Part shown: positions 43,846-52,304 of the stretch, one piece after another | Layout: each line of letters starts with the position of its first letter | Numbering within the stretch: position 1 is the stretch's first letter | Source of the DNA: Prevotella sp. KH2C16 | Lineage (GTDB): Bacteria > Bacteroidota > Bacteroidia > Bacteroidales > Bacteroidaceae | Assembly (NCBI RefSeq): GCF_900113305.1 | Contig: NZ_FOOW01000015.1 | Coordinates: 1 to 59,915 of the forward strand | DNA length: 59,915 bases | Reading direction: 5' to 3' | The notes under the pieces: model-generated | Seen by the model: the letters and a program-made list of their open reading frames with translations, nothing else | Database searches by the model: none | Told to the model about the DNA's origin: nothing | Made by a program: the position numbers and the translations under genes

Positions 43846-45714
43846 TTAGAAATTCCAGTTCAGTCCGCCCATGAAGGTGGCTCTCGGCATGGGGAATCCG
43901 GCCACGGTCTCATACCGTTGTGCCAGCAGGTTCTCGCCCTTGACAAAGAGGTGGAGGCCTTTGGCCACACGGTATTGTGCCGTGAGGTTGAGCAGCCAGA
44001 AGTTCTCTTTCTGCTCGTCGGCACCCGTGGCGGTGTAGAGACCCGCTATATATTGCAGTCCTCCATTGGCCGAGAATCGGTTTCTGCGATAGTTGGCTCC
44101 CACGAAGAGCTTGTGCTCGGGGGCGGAGAGCTGCGGATTGCTCATGTGCAGGAAGCTGTAGTTGCCGTTCAGCCCCCACTGGTCGTTGACGCGGAAGTCG
44201 GCTTCTAGCTCCAGTCCGGTGTTCTCGGTGGCTCCGGTGTTTACATTCAGCGGTCTGCCTTCTACCATCTGCGTCTGGATCAGGTTGTCGGCCTTCAGAT
44301 AGAAGAGGTTGACGCCATAGCTGAACCGTCCCTCCAGCAGCTGCTGCCTGTAGGATACCTCGTAGTTCATCATGCGTTCTGGCTTGAGATCGGCGTTTGC
44401 CGGGCGGAACATGTAGAGCTCGCGAAGCGTGGCATTGCGGAATCCCTTGCTGACCATGGCGCGCAAGGTGGCGTCTTGGGGCAGTCGGAAGGTGAGGCCT
44501 CCCTGGGGAATCCATTCGTTGCCGGCCACGGAGTGGTGGTCGAGACGCAAGGCTGCGTTCAGCGTGAGCCATGCAGCGAGGTCCTGGCGGAAGTCTACAT
44601 AGCCCGCGATCTCGTTCACACTACGGTGGGCAATGTCGGTGCGGCTGCCGTCGCTCATAGCCTTGTTCCAGGCTTCCCCTCCAAAATGCTGGAAGTCGAT
44701 GCCTGCGGTTGTTGTGTTATTCTTGAATAGTGAAGCGCTTTGATAGAGTGAGAAGCCGCCCATCTTGTCGTTGTGCAGATAGTAGGCGGTGCGCGGACTG
44801 CCTCCCTCGTGGTAGCCGTCGTTGATGTGGTGGTGGCCCCAGATGTAGTAGACGCGCAGCGCACCGGAGGTCTTCTCATAGTGATTGGTGAGCGAGACGG
44901 CCGAGGTTCCCCGGGTAATCATCATGTCGTTGTCGATGTAGGGATTGCCTGCCTCTCCGGGATTAGACGACTCGAAGTAGGTGAGGTCTATGCCTCCGCT
45001 CAGCGTCCAGTTAGGCGTGAAGTCGTAACCGAGTTTGAGGAATCCGCTTGTCTGCTCGAATTCAGAGTTCAGGCGATGGCCGTCGGTGCGTCCGTAGTTG
45101 ACTCCGGCAATGCTTGAAAACTTGCCGCTGCGAAGGCGGTTGGTAACATTTGCCTCGAAAGTTCCATAAGAGCCTCCCTGAAGATTGACATTGGTGTTCA
45201 CGCCGTATTCGTCCATCTTCCGGGTAACGATGTTCACGACGCCGCCCATGGCATTGGAACCATAGATGGTGGAAGCCGGTCCGCGCAGCACTTCCACGCG
45301 TTCGGCGAGCATGGCCTGATAAGCGTCTGCCACAGGATGGCCATAGAGGCCGGCATACTGGGGCAGTCCGTCGATGAGCACGAGCAGGTTGGCCATACTG
45401 CCGATGCCGCGCACCTTGATGCCTCCGGCCGACCCGGTGCTCACGCCGTAGCCGAGCATTCCACGCGAGGTGGTGAAAAGTCCAGGCACCTGCTGCGTGA
45501 GGCTGGGGAGCACATTGTCGTTATAGTTCTCGGTGAGCTTCTGCCTATTGATGACGGAAATCGTCATGGGTAGGTGGCGGATGTCGGTCTGATAGCGGCT
45601 GCCCGTTACGACTACATCGTCGAGCTTGAAGGTGGTGGTGTCGATTCGGCCGTCGGCCATGGTGGCAGCGGAGGCAGTCAGGAGGATTCCTGCAAATAGT
45701 TGTCTCAGCATCAT
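43846..45714 (-). CDS. TonB-dependent outer membrane receptor
   Basis: The product (about 622 residues) has a signal peptide (MMLRQLFAGILLTASAATMA). The plug domain shows LDDVVVTGSRYQTDIRHLPM, IKVRGIGSMANLLVLIDGLP and ERVEVLRGPASTIYGSNAMG, then GVVNIVTRK. A 22-strand type barrel ends in the aromatic GGLNWNF. The FRPANADLKPER segment recalls haem or siderophore/cobalamin receptors; the ligand is not certain. The start ATG 45714 overlaps the flavodoxin stop (ATGATG) and follows GGAGGAGGGCAA, a strong ribosome site rare in this phylum. That excludes the longer frame to 45927. Confidence 0.88.
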   Translation of the reverse strand: MMLRQLFAGILLTASAATMADGRIDTTTFKLDDVVVTGSRYQTDIRHLPMTISVINRQKLTENYNDNVLPSLTQQVPGLFTTSRGMLGYGVSTGSAGGIKVRGIGSMANLLVLIDGLPQYAGLYGHPVADAYQAMLAERVEVLRGPASTIYGSNAMGGVVNIVTRKMDEYGVNTNVNLQGGSYGTFEANVTNRLRSGKFSSIAGVNYGRTDGHRLNSEFEQTSGFLKLGYDFTPNWTLSGGIDLTYFESSNPGEAGNPYIDNDMMITRGTSAVSLTNHYEKTSGALRVYYIWGHHHINDGYHEGGSPRTAYYLHNDKMGGFSLYQSASLFKNNTTTAGIDFQHFGGEAWNKAMSDGSRTDIAHRSVNEIAGYVDFRQDLAAWLTLNAALRLDHHSVAGNEWIPQGGLTFRLPQDATLRAMVSKGFRNATLRELYMFRPANADLKPERMMNYEVSYRQQLLEGRFSYGVNLFYLKADNLIQTQMVEGRPLNVNTGATENTGLELEADFRVNDQWGLNGNYSFLHMSNPQLSAPEHKLFVGANYRRNRFSANGGLQYIAGLYTATGADEQKENFWLLNLTAQYRVAKGLHLFVKGENLLAQRYETVAGFPMPRATFMGGLNWNF

Positions 45715-46274
45715 TTGCCCTCCTCCACGAATTTTTTCACATCTCCGGCAGTCGGATGGTTGAGGAGCCTGGAGCCCCGGATATCGAGCTCGGGATATGC
45801 GGATTTCAGGTCTTTCTCGGCTTTTTTCACATTGCTGCCGCCACTGGTGGCAAAAAGGAATATCTTCTTGCCCTTCAAATAGTTCTTTTCGATGAAAGTA
45901 TTGATGATGGTGGGTGCGGTGTACCACCAGATGGGGAATCCGATATACACGGTTCCGTAGTCGTCAAGATGGCGTACTGTGCCCTTGATGGCCGGGCGCG
46001 AGCTCTTGTCGTTCATCTCGAGGGTTGAGCGGCTCTGCTTGTCGGTCCAGTCGAGGTCGGCATCCGTATAGGGCTTTTCTGGCTGAATCTCGTAAAGGTC
46101 GGCTCCGGCTGCCGATGCCAGCACCTTGGCTGCTCCCGCCGTGGTTCCCGTGGCAGAGAAATAGGCGACTAAAGTTTTGGTTCCCATATTATTTTCTTTT
46201 GTTTTATTGCTTTGTGAGCAGGCACTCAGGCTGATAGCGAGCAATGTTGCGAGTGTCAGGATAAAATGCTTCAT
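45711..46274 (-). CDS. Exported lipoprotein flavodoxin
   Basis: The product (187 residues) starts with a lipoprotein signal: MKHFILTLATLLAISLSACS, cysteine in LSAC. A flavodoxin fold follows with the FMN phosphate loop AYFSATGTTAGAAKVLA, VYIGFPIWWYTAPTIINTF and LFATSGGSNVKKAE. So an FMN electron carrier is probably held in the periplasm or at the outer membrane. It is translationally coupled to a TonB receptor, suggesting a reduction step in uptake of iron, haem or another cofactor (inference). The -7 box at 46309-46302 overlaps the upstream frame and fixes the start at 46274. Confidence 0.85.
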   Translation of the reverse strand: MKHFILTLATLLAISLSACSQSNKTKENNMGTKTLVAYFSATGTTAGAAKVLASAAGADLYEIQPEKPYTDADLDWTDKQSRSTLEMNDKSSRPAIKGTVRHLDDYGTVYIGFPIWWYTAPTIINTFIEKNYLKGKKIFLFATSGGSNVKKAEKDLKSAYPELDIRGSRLLNHPTAGDVKKFVEEGK

Positions 46275-46301
46275 ACTTTTTGATGTCTGATTTAATAGGT
46301 A

Positions 46302-46309
46302 CAAAGATA
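46302..46309 (-). promoter_or_regulatory. -7 box of the flavodoxin-receptor pair
   Basis: TATCTTTG on the minus strand, 27 bases before ATG 46274. The 180 bases beyond it (46310-46490) hold no recognisable gene. Confidence 0.5.
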
Positions 46310-46490
46310 TAAATAAAATCTGGGTTTACGGTTACCAGAATTTCGGTAATACTAAATCTTTTTACCGCTTTTTATGAAAGCTGGTCTTGTAAGAAACCAT
46401 TAGAAGATGGGTGAAAGCTGTTAAAATTAAGGCAGGATATTATTAGAAGCCCATCTGTCAGTCGTTTTTTACGAGATTCCTAATCATTAG

Positions 46491-46529
46491 AAATTAAAAA
46501 ATCCCGAACCTTATTACAAGATCCGGGAT
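46491..46529 (-). terminator. Terminator of the exbB-to-TPR operon
   Basis: On the minus strand ATCCCG ... CGGGAT followed by TTTTTTAATTT; lies 26 bases after the TPR stop. Confidence 0.7.
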
Positions 46530-46554
46530 GATATCTGGTATTTATGATATTTCT

Positions 46555-47982
46555 TCATTCGTTGCCTGTGGCCTCAGGGGTCTCTTGGGGTGGCGCAAGG
46601 GCGGCTTTCGCGTTCTTGTCGTCAGGGGAGAGAATGAGTAGTTTCTCGTAGTAAGGCTTTGCTGCCTCGAGGTCCTGCTTGGTAGCCCAGTAATAATAGC
46701 CGATGAGCTGGTATGCCTGAATGAGGTAGTTGGTCTCGTCGGCATCACGGTCGGCCTTGTTGGCATAAAGGTCGATGGTCTTCTGATAATAAGATGCACC
46801 GAGGTCGTCGAAGCCGGCATCTGAAGAACCGTTGCCCGCCTGGTTATAAGCCCATCCCGCAATGGAGGGGAACTTGGAGACGATGGTCTCGTAGATCTTG
46901 TTGGCCTGTGCGATGCTTGCGGCAGCATCTTCGCCTTTCTTGGCCTTGTCTACATAGATGCTTGCCAGTTTGGCATAGTCAGATGGAGTGGCGTTCTCGT
47001 TCTTGTCCATGTATTTCTGGTTGTATTCAAGGGCTTTATTCTCGTTGCCGGCAGCCTGATAGGCCTCGGAGATATACTGAAGCGGCTTGATGTCCTTGCT
47101 GTCGAGCTCCAGTGCTTTGTTGTATTGTTCGATGGCTTTGTCGAATTGTCCGACGCCCTTGAGGGCTTGTCCGTAGTTGTTATAGTCGAAGGTGGTCTTC
47201 TTGCAAGTGTCGTTCAAAATCTTCTGTGCACTAGCGAGGGCCTCCTGATAATTGCCTAACTCATTGTTGGCACGCATTGCCTGCCGCTGAAATCCCATCT
47301 CTGCAGGGTATTTCCCGGCAGCGAAGTTGGCGATTTCCAGTGATTTTTTCTGGTTTCCGGCATAGTAAGCAGCCGTGGCAAACTCCGAGAGACGATACTT
47401 CTCGAGCTTGTTGATGTCGCACTTGTCGAAGTATTCGATGGCTTTATCCATGTTGCCCGTCAGATAGAAGTTGTGTGCAGCCTCTGCCTCAACGGGGAAA
47501 TCAGGAATCTGCCTCTTGAGTTCTTTCCATGCATTCTCTGCTTCTACGGGATTGGCCTTGCGGTTTACGCTGGCAAACTTTACATAGCCTTCGGCGTTCT
47601 TCGGATCCATGCGCATGGCCTGCTCGTACCACATGGAGGCATCACCGCCATTATCCTGAACGGCCGCGATATCACCCTTGAGGATGTAAGCCGAACCCAT
47701 AGTCTTGTTTCTGGCGAGTGCGAGGTCGGAGAACTCGTTGGCCTTGTCATAGGTTTTAGCATTGAAGAATTCATACCCCAGTGCGACCAGAGCCTCGGGA
47801 TTCTTCTTGAATGTCTTTGCATACTTCTTCACGAGATCCTTTGCTGCAAGAGAATTGCCAGGGTTTGCCTTCAACTCTTTCGCAATAGGCTGCAACATGG
47901 TCTTGTAATCAACATCTTGTGCAAATGTAGAAGCCGATGCCAACAGCAACGCTCCTACTAATAAATATTTGATACTTTTCAT
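46555..47982 (-). CDS. Exported TPR-repeat protein
   Basis: The 475-residue protein has a signal peptide (MKSIKYLLVGALLLASASTF). It is built of helical pairs; several match the TPR pattern, such as YKLRSL-type turns in NYGQALKGVGQFDKAIEQYN followed by KALELDSKDIKPL, and ISEAYQAAGNENKALEYNQK. It has no catalytic motif, so it is probably a scaffold in the periplasm. Last gene of the run exbB-exbD-exbD-tonB-pstS-like-TPR, an arrangement common in Bacteroidales. Confidence 0.83.
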   Translation of the reverse strand: MKSIKYLLVGALLLASASTFAQDVDYKTMLQPIAKELKANPGNSLAAKDLVKKYAKTFKKNPEALVALGYEFFNAKTYDKANEFSDLALARNKTMGSAYILKGDIAAVQDNGGDASMWYEQAMRMDPKNAEGYVKFASVNRKANPVEAENAWKELKRQIPDFPVEAEAAHNFYLTGNMDKAIEYFDKCDINKLEKYRLSEFATAAYYAGNQKKSLEIANFAAGKYPAEMGFQRQAMRANNELGNYQEALASAQKILNDTCKKTTFDYNNYGQALKGVGQFDKAIEQYNKALELDSKDIKPLQYISEAYQAAGNENKALEYNQKYMDKNENATPSDYAKLASIYVDKAKKGEDAAASIAQANKIYETIVSKFPSIAGWAYNQAGNGSSDAGFDDLGASYYQKTIDLYANKADRDADETNYLIQAYQLIGYYYWATKQDLEAAKPYYEKLLILSPDDKNAKAALAPPQETPEATGNE

Positions 47983-48110
47983 AATCGCATGTTTTTAAAA
48001 GTCGTTTCACAATCAGTTTACTAACTCTTTCCCCATTAGATGCTGGAAATCTCACTCCGGTTTAAACCGAATGGATTTTTTAGCAGTATGGGTTATATTT
48101 TTCCCTGTTT

Positions 48111-49067
48111 TTAGTTTCTTTTCACATCTACCGTCTTGATGGTGATATCACCACGGTATGGGAGTAGACCCGCCTTGAAGATGATGAGTTGTCCGACCGG
48201 GCTTGTGATGTAGTTGGCAAAACTCCATGGAAGTGCCTTCTGGGGGTCTACTACTATGCAGTATAATGTTCGTACAAACGGATAACGCCCGTCGAGCAGG
48301 TAGGCCTGATAAGGTTTCCAGCTGTTCATCTCGTTGGCTTTATCTCGCAGGGATACAGACATTACATGGATATTCTTCTTAAAAGTGGTGTTGGTGGAGT
48401 CGCGGTGGTCATTAAGCCAGTTGGATCCAATCACACCGATGGCGTTTGGGGTCTGGTCAATATAGTCTATCACATCTTTGCTGGTTTTTGCAGCAACGAT
48501 GTTGGTACTATTGATAGGCTTGCCGTCCAAAATGGAGTCAACTACATAATGCAAAGTGGCTGACTGCTTGTTATCAAAGACAACTTCAATCTTCCCGCGC
48601 TTCGATTTCGGATAAAGTTGACTCCAGTCGGTAACCTCTCCGCCCAGGACACGCTTTACATCCTTTACTGAGATGCAAGTGTCGTTATTGTTCTTGTTAA
48701 CGATAAAGGCTAAGCCGTCGTATCCGATGGGAAACACAACCGGAATTTGCCTCTTGGTCTTCAGATAGGCGATTTCGCTTGGCTTCAGACCTCTTGATGT
48801 GATGAACAGGCAGGTCTGCAGATCCTTTATCTTCTGCAATCCTGTTATCTCATCGGTATATATCGGCTTGAGGTCGACCTTGGGAAATTTGAATTCAAAC
48901 TGCTCGACCTCTTCCTCGATAATGGGACTGAAACTCTCATCGGCATAAAAACTTATGGAACCGGAGGTGGGAGTATCAGTTCTGCCTCCTCTCTTGTCCT
49001 TTGAGGAGCAAGAGAGGAGGGCAGCTATTGTTAATCCTACGAATATGTAAGATGGGGTTTTTTTCAT
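48111..49067 (-). CDS. PstS-like phosphate-binding lipoprotein
   Basis: The product (318 residues) is a lipoprotein (MKKTPSYIFVGLTIAALLSC). It is followed by a type II periplasmic binding protein of the PstS group: ISFYADESFSPIIEEEVEQF, PVVFPIGYDGLAFIVNKNNN, VKDVKRVLGGEVTDWSQLYP and a later NAIGVIGSNWL. The phosphate-site serines of classical PstS are not all evident. No Pst permease is nearby; its place behind tonB suggests a role tied to the Ton system. ATG 49067 is chosen because MKKTPSY starts the signal. Confidence 0.8.
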   Translation of the reverse strand: MKKTPSYIFVGLTIAALLSCSSKDKRGGRTDTPTSGSISFYADESFSPIIEEEVEQFEFKFPKVDLKPIYTDEITGLQKIKDLQTCLFITSRGLKPSEIAYLKTKRQIPVVFPIGYDGLAFIVNKNNNDTCISVKDVKRVLGGEVTDWSQLYPKSKRGKIEVVFDNKQSATLHYVVDSILDGKPINSTNIVAAKTSKDVIDYIDQTPNAIGVIGSNWLNDHRDSTNTTFKKNIHVMSVSLRDKANEMNSWKPYQAYLLDGRYPFVRTLYCIVVDPQKALPWSFANYITSPVGQLIIFKAGLLPYRGDITIKTVDVKRN

Positions 49068-49074
49068 AAAGTGA

Positions 49075-49917
49075 TTAGTTCTGCAACTTGAACGATACAG
49101 GAACATTATACTTTACGCGTACTGCAGAGCCGTTCTGCTTTCCAGGATTCCACTTCGGCATGCTTCTTACCACACGCATGGCTTCCTTATCGAGCGACGG
49201 GTCTACGGAACGGGCGATTTTCACATCGCTGATAGAACCATCACGCTCAACAACGAATGAAACAACAACACGTCCCTGCACGCCATTTTCTTGAGCTACC
49301 ACCGGATATTGAAGGTGGCCCTGCAGGTATGACATGAGAGCACCGTTGCCACCGGGGAACGATGGCATCTGCTCTACTACATCAAATATCTTCTGCGTAA
49401 CCTCCTCCTTTGGAGCTGGCGGGGGAGTAGCAACTGCGACATCAGTACGGACGGCTTCTACGATACGGCTGTCAGAGCCTTCGTGAGTCTCTGCGCCAAC
49501 AGCTGCTTTCTTGTCAAGGTCGTCCATGGCTTTCAGCTTGTTGTCGTCCTTTACCAGTTCGTCCTTTTTGATGACAGGAGCGGTGAACTTCTGGGTTTCA
49601 CGCGCAACAGGAATCTCCTTCTTAGGTGGAACCTTAGGCTTGATTTCCTCGACTTTCTCTCTCTTTTTTGCCTGTTCCTGCAATTTAGAGAGTTCCATCG
49701 CTTCCATATAAGCCTGACGCTCCTCAGCAGCCTTGTCGGTCTGCACTTTCCAAATCAAGAGTCCACCGATGATAGCAGCAGCAATGACCAGAATCGTTAA
49801 AGCCTTGATGTTGCGGGCAGAAGTACTCTTACGCAGCTTGTAGGCTCCGTAATCCTTGTTCTTGCTGGCGAACACCATGTCGACCCATTTAGGATCGTAA
49901 AGATCTATTTTTGCCAT
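49075..49917 (-). CDS. tonB: TonB energy-transducing protein
   Basis: The 280 residues have a cytoplasmic start (MAKIDLYDPKWVDMVFASKN), one membrane span (about 40-58) and a Lys/Glu/Pro-rich periplasmic spacer (VEEIKPKVPPKKEIPVARE). The C-terminal TonB domain is at about 190-280 (FPGGNGALMSYLQGHLQYPV, GVQGRVVVSFVVERDGSI, KWNPGKQNGSAVRVKYNVPV). It passes energy from ExbB/ExbD to outer membrane receptors. Between exbD and the PstS-like gene. Confidence 0.93.
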   Translation of the reverse strand: MAKIDLYDPKWVDMVFASKNKDYGAYKLRKSTSARNIKALTILVIAAAIIGGLLIWKVQTDKAAEERQAYMEAMELSKLQEQAKKREKVEEIKPKVPPKKEIPVARETQKFTAPVIKKDELVKDDNKLKAMDDLDKKAAVGAETHEGSDSRIVEAVRTDVAVATPPPAPKEEVTQKIFDVVEQMPSFPGGNGALMSYLQGHLQYPVVAQENGVQGRVVVSFVVERDGSISDVKIARSVDPSLDKEAMRVVRSMPKWNPGKQNGSAVRVKYNVPVSFKLQN

Positions 49918-49948
49918 GATTTCTTTCCTTATTTAGTTTAGTCGCTGA

Positions 49949-50605
49949 TTACATCTTGATATTTCTTGACTTGAGCAACTTCTCGTCATCAGGATTAATC
50001 TTATCAATGACATAAGTTCCAATACTCAGAATCTGCATTTCATCAAGAGCATCTACCAAATTCTCGTAGGATGCATTGTCTGTAGCCTTGATGACAATCG
50101 TCAGCGTAGGAATCTTCTCGCCTCCCTTCAGTTCACCAGCTTTCAACTTGTTGAGTTCCTTCTGATAGATACTGTCAGGATACATCTTTGGGTTCTTTGC
50201 TTTTGCAGCTTGTAACTCCTTGACGGCAAGGGTGATGCGCTCTACAGGACGGGTGCCGTTCTCGGTGGCGTGCTCACGGAGTTTGGTGCGGAGACCATCC
50301 TTGGCACTACCCCAAGTAGCTTCCTTGATCCATGCAGGATTATCATAGTCAGGGATACCCTCTCCATAATAAAGCTTGTTATCAGCGCAAACATACAGTG
50401 TAACGGTTTCCGAGGCCTTGGTCTCGTTCTTCATGTCGTCCTGAATGTTTTTATCATTACTCGGCATGGTCAGCTCCATTGTCTGAGGCTTGCTCAGAGT
50501 GGTACAGAGCATGAAGAATGTGATAAGAAGCATCAGCATGTCCACCATAGGCGTAAAGTCTACGCGAACGGTGATTTTCTTTTGTTTGCTTTCTTTCTTT
50601 GCCAT
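49949..50605 (-). CDS. exbD: ExbD-type biopolymer transport protein (second copy)
   Basis: The 218 residues have a short cytoplasmic end, a single span starting at DFTPMVDMLMLLITFFMLCT with the proton-carrying Asp22, and a periplasmic domain that ends in ALDEMQILSIGTYVIDK. It differs from the first copy in its periplasmic part, which has an insert with charged residues. It works with ExbB in the Ton motor. Confidence 0.9.
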   Translation of the reverse strand: MAKKESKQKKITVRVDFTPMVDMLMLLITFFMLCTTLSKPQTMELTMPSNDKNIQDDMKNETKASETVTLYVCADNKLYYGEGIPDYDNPAWIKEATWGSAKDGLRTKLREHATENGTRPVERITLAVKELQAAKAKNPKMYPDSIYQKELNKLKAGELKGGEKIPTLTIVIKATDNASYENLVDALDEMQILSIGTYVIDKINPDDEKLLKSRNIKM

Positions 50606-50606
50606 A

Positions 50607-51248
50607 TTATTCGCTCTCCTGCTTTAACTGAGTAATCATATAATAATGAGACTCATCCATGTCTTGAAGTTCGTTCATTACACGCTTAACGGTCTTATAG
50701 GGGGTAGCGGCATCTGCCTTGAGGGCAATCTTGATGTCGGTATTGGCTCTGCGAGCCTGGTCGACCCACTGTTGGAACTCGCTCATGCCGCCTTTGATAG
50801 AATCGAGTGGAATCCCCTTTGTGGGAAGGGTCTTCTGACGAGTCTGTGTGGACATTGCAAGATAGCTGCTCAACTCGGTCATTGGCACACCGAAGGTAGA
50901 CTCAGCCTTGAACACCTCTTCCTGCTTAGAGGTGAGAGATACGCCAAACTGTGAAGTCATGCCCTGTAGTGTAGTACCGAGGTTATCGGTGTTGTCGATC
51001 TGCATGAATACCTGGCCTTCGCCCGTAGGCTTGCCAGCAGCGTCCTTTTCAGGACTGACCAATATCGTGAGGACGCCGTTCTCAGGCACCTTGATCTCGG
51101 AGACAGAACCCGGGGTGTTTACCTTCACTGGCTCATTCTTCACAAATGTAGAAGTGAGCATGAAGAAGGTAAGCAGCAGGGTCATGACATCCGACATAGG
51201 CGTCATGTCGATCCAGACATCACTCTTCTTAATTTTTACTTTACCCAT
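50607..51248 (-). CDS. exbD: ExbD-type biopolymer transport protein (first copy)
   Basis: The 213 residues have the membrane span WIDMTPMSDVMTLLLTFFML with the proton-carrying Asp20, then a periplasmic domain of mixed strands (GVLTILVSPEKDAAGKPTGE and IALKADAATPYKTVKRVMNE). One base separates it from the second ExbD gene. Two ExbD types in one motor are usual for Bacteroidota. Confidence 0.92.
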   Translation of the reverse strand: MGKVKIKKSDVWIDMTPMSDVMTLLLTFFMLTSTFVKNEPVKVNTPGSVSEIKVPENGVLTILVSPEKDAAGKPTGEGQVFMQIDNTDNLGTTLQGMTSQFGVSLTSKQEEVFKAESTFGVPMTELSSYLAMSTQTRQKTLPTKGIPLDSIKGGMSEFQQWVDQARRANTDIKIALKADAATPYKTVKRVMNELQDMDESHYYMITQLKQESE

Positions 51249-51278
51249 AGCGATAAAATTTTAAAGGGTTAGCAAAAA

Positions 51279-52115
51279 TTAAGCCTCTTCCGTGTGGTTT
51301 GCTTCGTATGTCTGAGCAATTGAATAACCAACCTCGTCGAGGGCATATGTCAACTTGTCAACCTTGTTGGTGAAGTAGTTGTAAGCTACAACTGCGCACC
51401 AAGAAGTGGCGATACCGAAGGCGGTATTGATCAAGGCCTCTGAAATACCCTGAGAAAGAGCGGCAGAGTCAGCACCACCACCTGCAGACAAAGCAGAGAA
51501 GGAGCGGATCATACCAACCACAGTACCCAGAAGTCCGGTCAGCGTACCCAGTGTAACAATCGTAGCGATGATTGGCAGGTTCATGGTCAGAGTAGGCATC
51601 TCAAGCTGAGTGGCTTCCTCGTGAGCCTGCTGGATCTTGGCAACTTTCTGAGCCTTTTTCAGAGCGGCATTTGCGCCAGACTCCATGTCCTTGTAAGCAT
51701 TCAGAGAAGCCTGAACTACATTTGCAACAGAGCCTTTCTGTTTGTCGCAGAGTTGCTGTGCCTTTGCAAAATCATTTTCATTCAGAGCTGCTTTGATGTT
51801 TGCTACGAACTTAGGAAGTGCACCCTTACCGAAAGCTGTGCGGAGAGCCAGCGTGCGCTCGATGGCCATAGCGATGACAGTAAGCAAAAGGGTGTGGATA
51901 ACCGGAACGACGATACCACCCTTGAAGATTGTTCCCCAAACATCGATAGGAGAAGTCTTGGTCTCATCTGCGAAATGGACAGGACTTCCGAACCATGTGA
52001 AGAACAATACGAATGCGATGATAGCGCAGACTACGATAATCCAGAATGCACCTCTTACTCCCTGAAAACCCTCAGACTTTTTCTTAGGGCTGGCTGTTTG
52101 TGTGTTAGTTGCCAT
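51279..52115 (-). CDS. exbB: ExbB/TolQ/MotA-type proton channel protein
   Basis: The 278-residue inner membrane protein has spans near 23-45, 67-90, 180-205 and 225-250. The family segment is LPIIATIVTLGTLTGLLGTV followed by GMIRSFSALS, and the last span is GISEALINTAFGIATSWCAV. With ExbD it forms the proton-driven Ton motor. First gene of the six-gene operon. Confidence 0.93.
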   Translation of the reverse strand: MATNTQTASPKKKSEGFQGVRGAFWIIVVCAIIAFVLFFTWFGSPVHFADETKTSPIDVWGTIFKGGIVVPVIHTLLLTVIAMAIERTLALRTAFGKGALPKFVANIKAALNENDFAKAQQLCDKQKGSVANVVQASLNAYKDMESGANAALKKAQKVAKIQQAHEEATQLEMPTLTMNLPIIATIVTLGTLTGLLGTVVGMIRSFSALSAGGGADSAALSQGISEALINTAFGIATSWCAVVAYNYFTNKVDKLTYALDEVGYSIAQTYEANHTEEA

Positions 52116-52213
52116 AATTGTTGAAATTTTAATTTTTAGTTATAAATAAATTTGATTATAAAAATTCGTCTCATAATGTATCCCGACTTAACGGAAAGAC
52201 ACTATTCAGCAAG

Positions 52214-52221
52214 CAAAGATA
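52214..52221 (-). promoter_or_regulatory. -7 box of the Ton operon
   Basis: TATCTTTG on the minus strand, 98 bases before exbB; the leader has no recognised structure. Confidence 0.5.
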
Positions 52222-52304
52222 ATAATTAAACGCAAAGAATGTGCGCAATTAACTTGTTTTAACGATAAATTTGGGAAAAATCTATTCGTTAGCCTTAGTG
52301 TATA

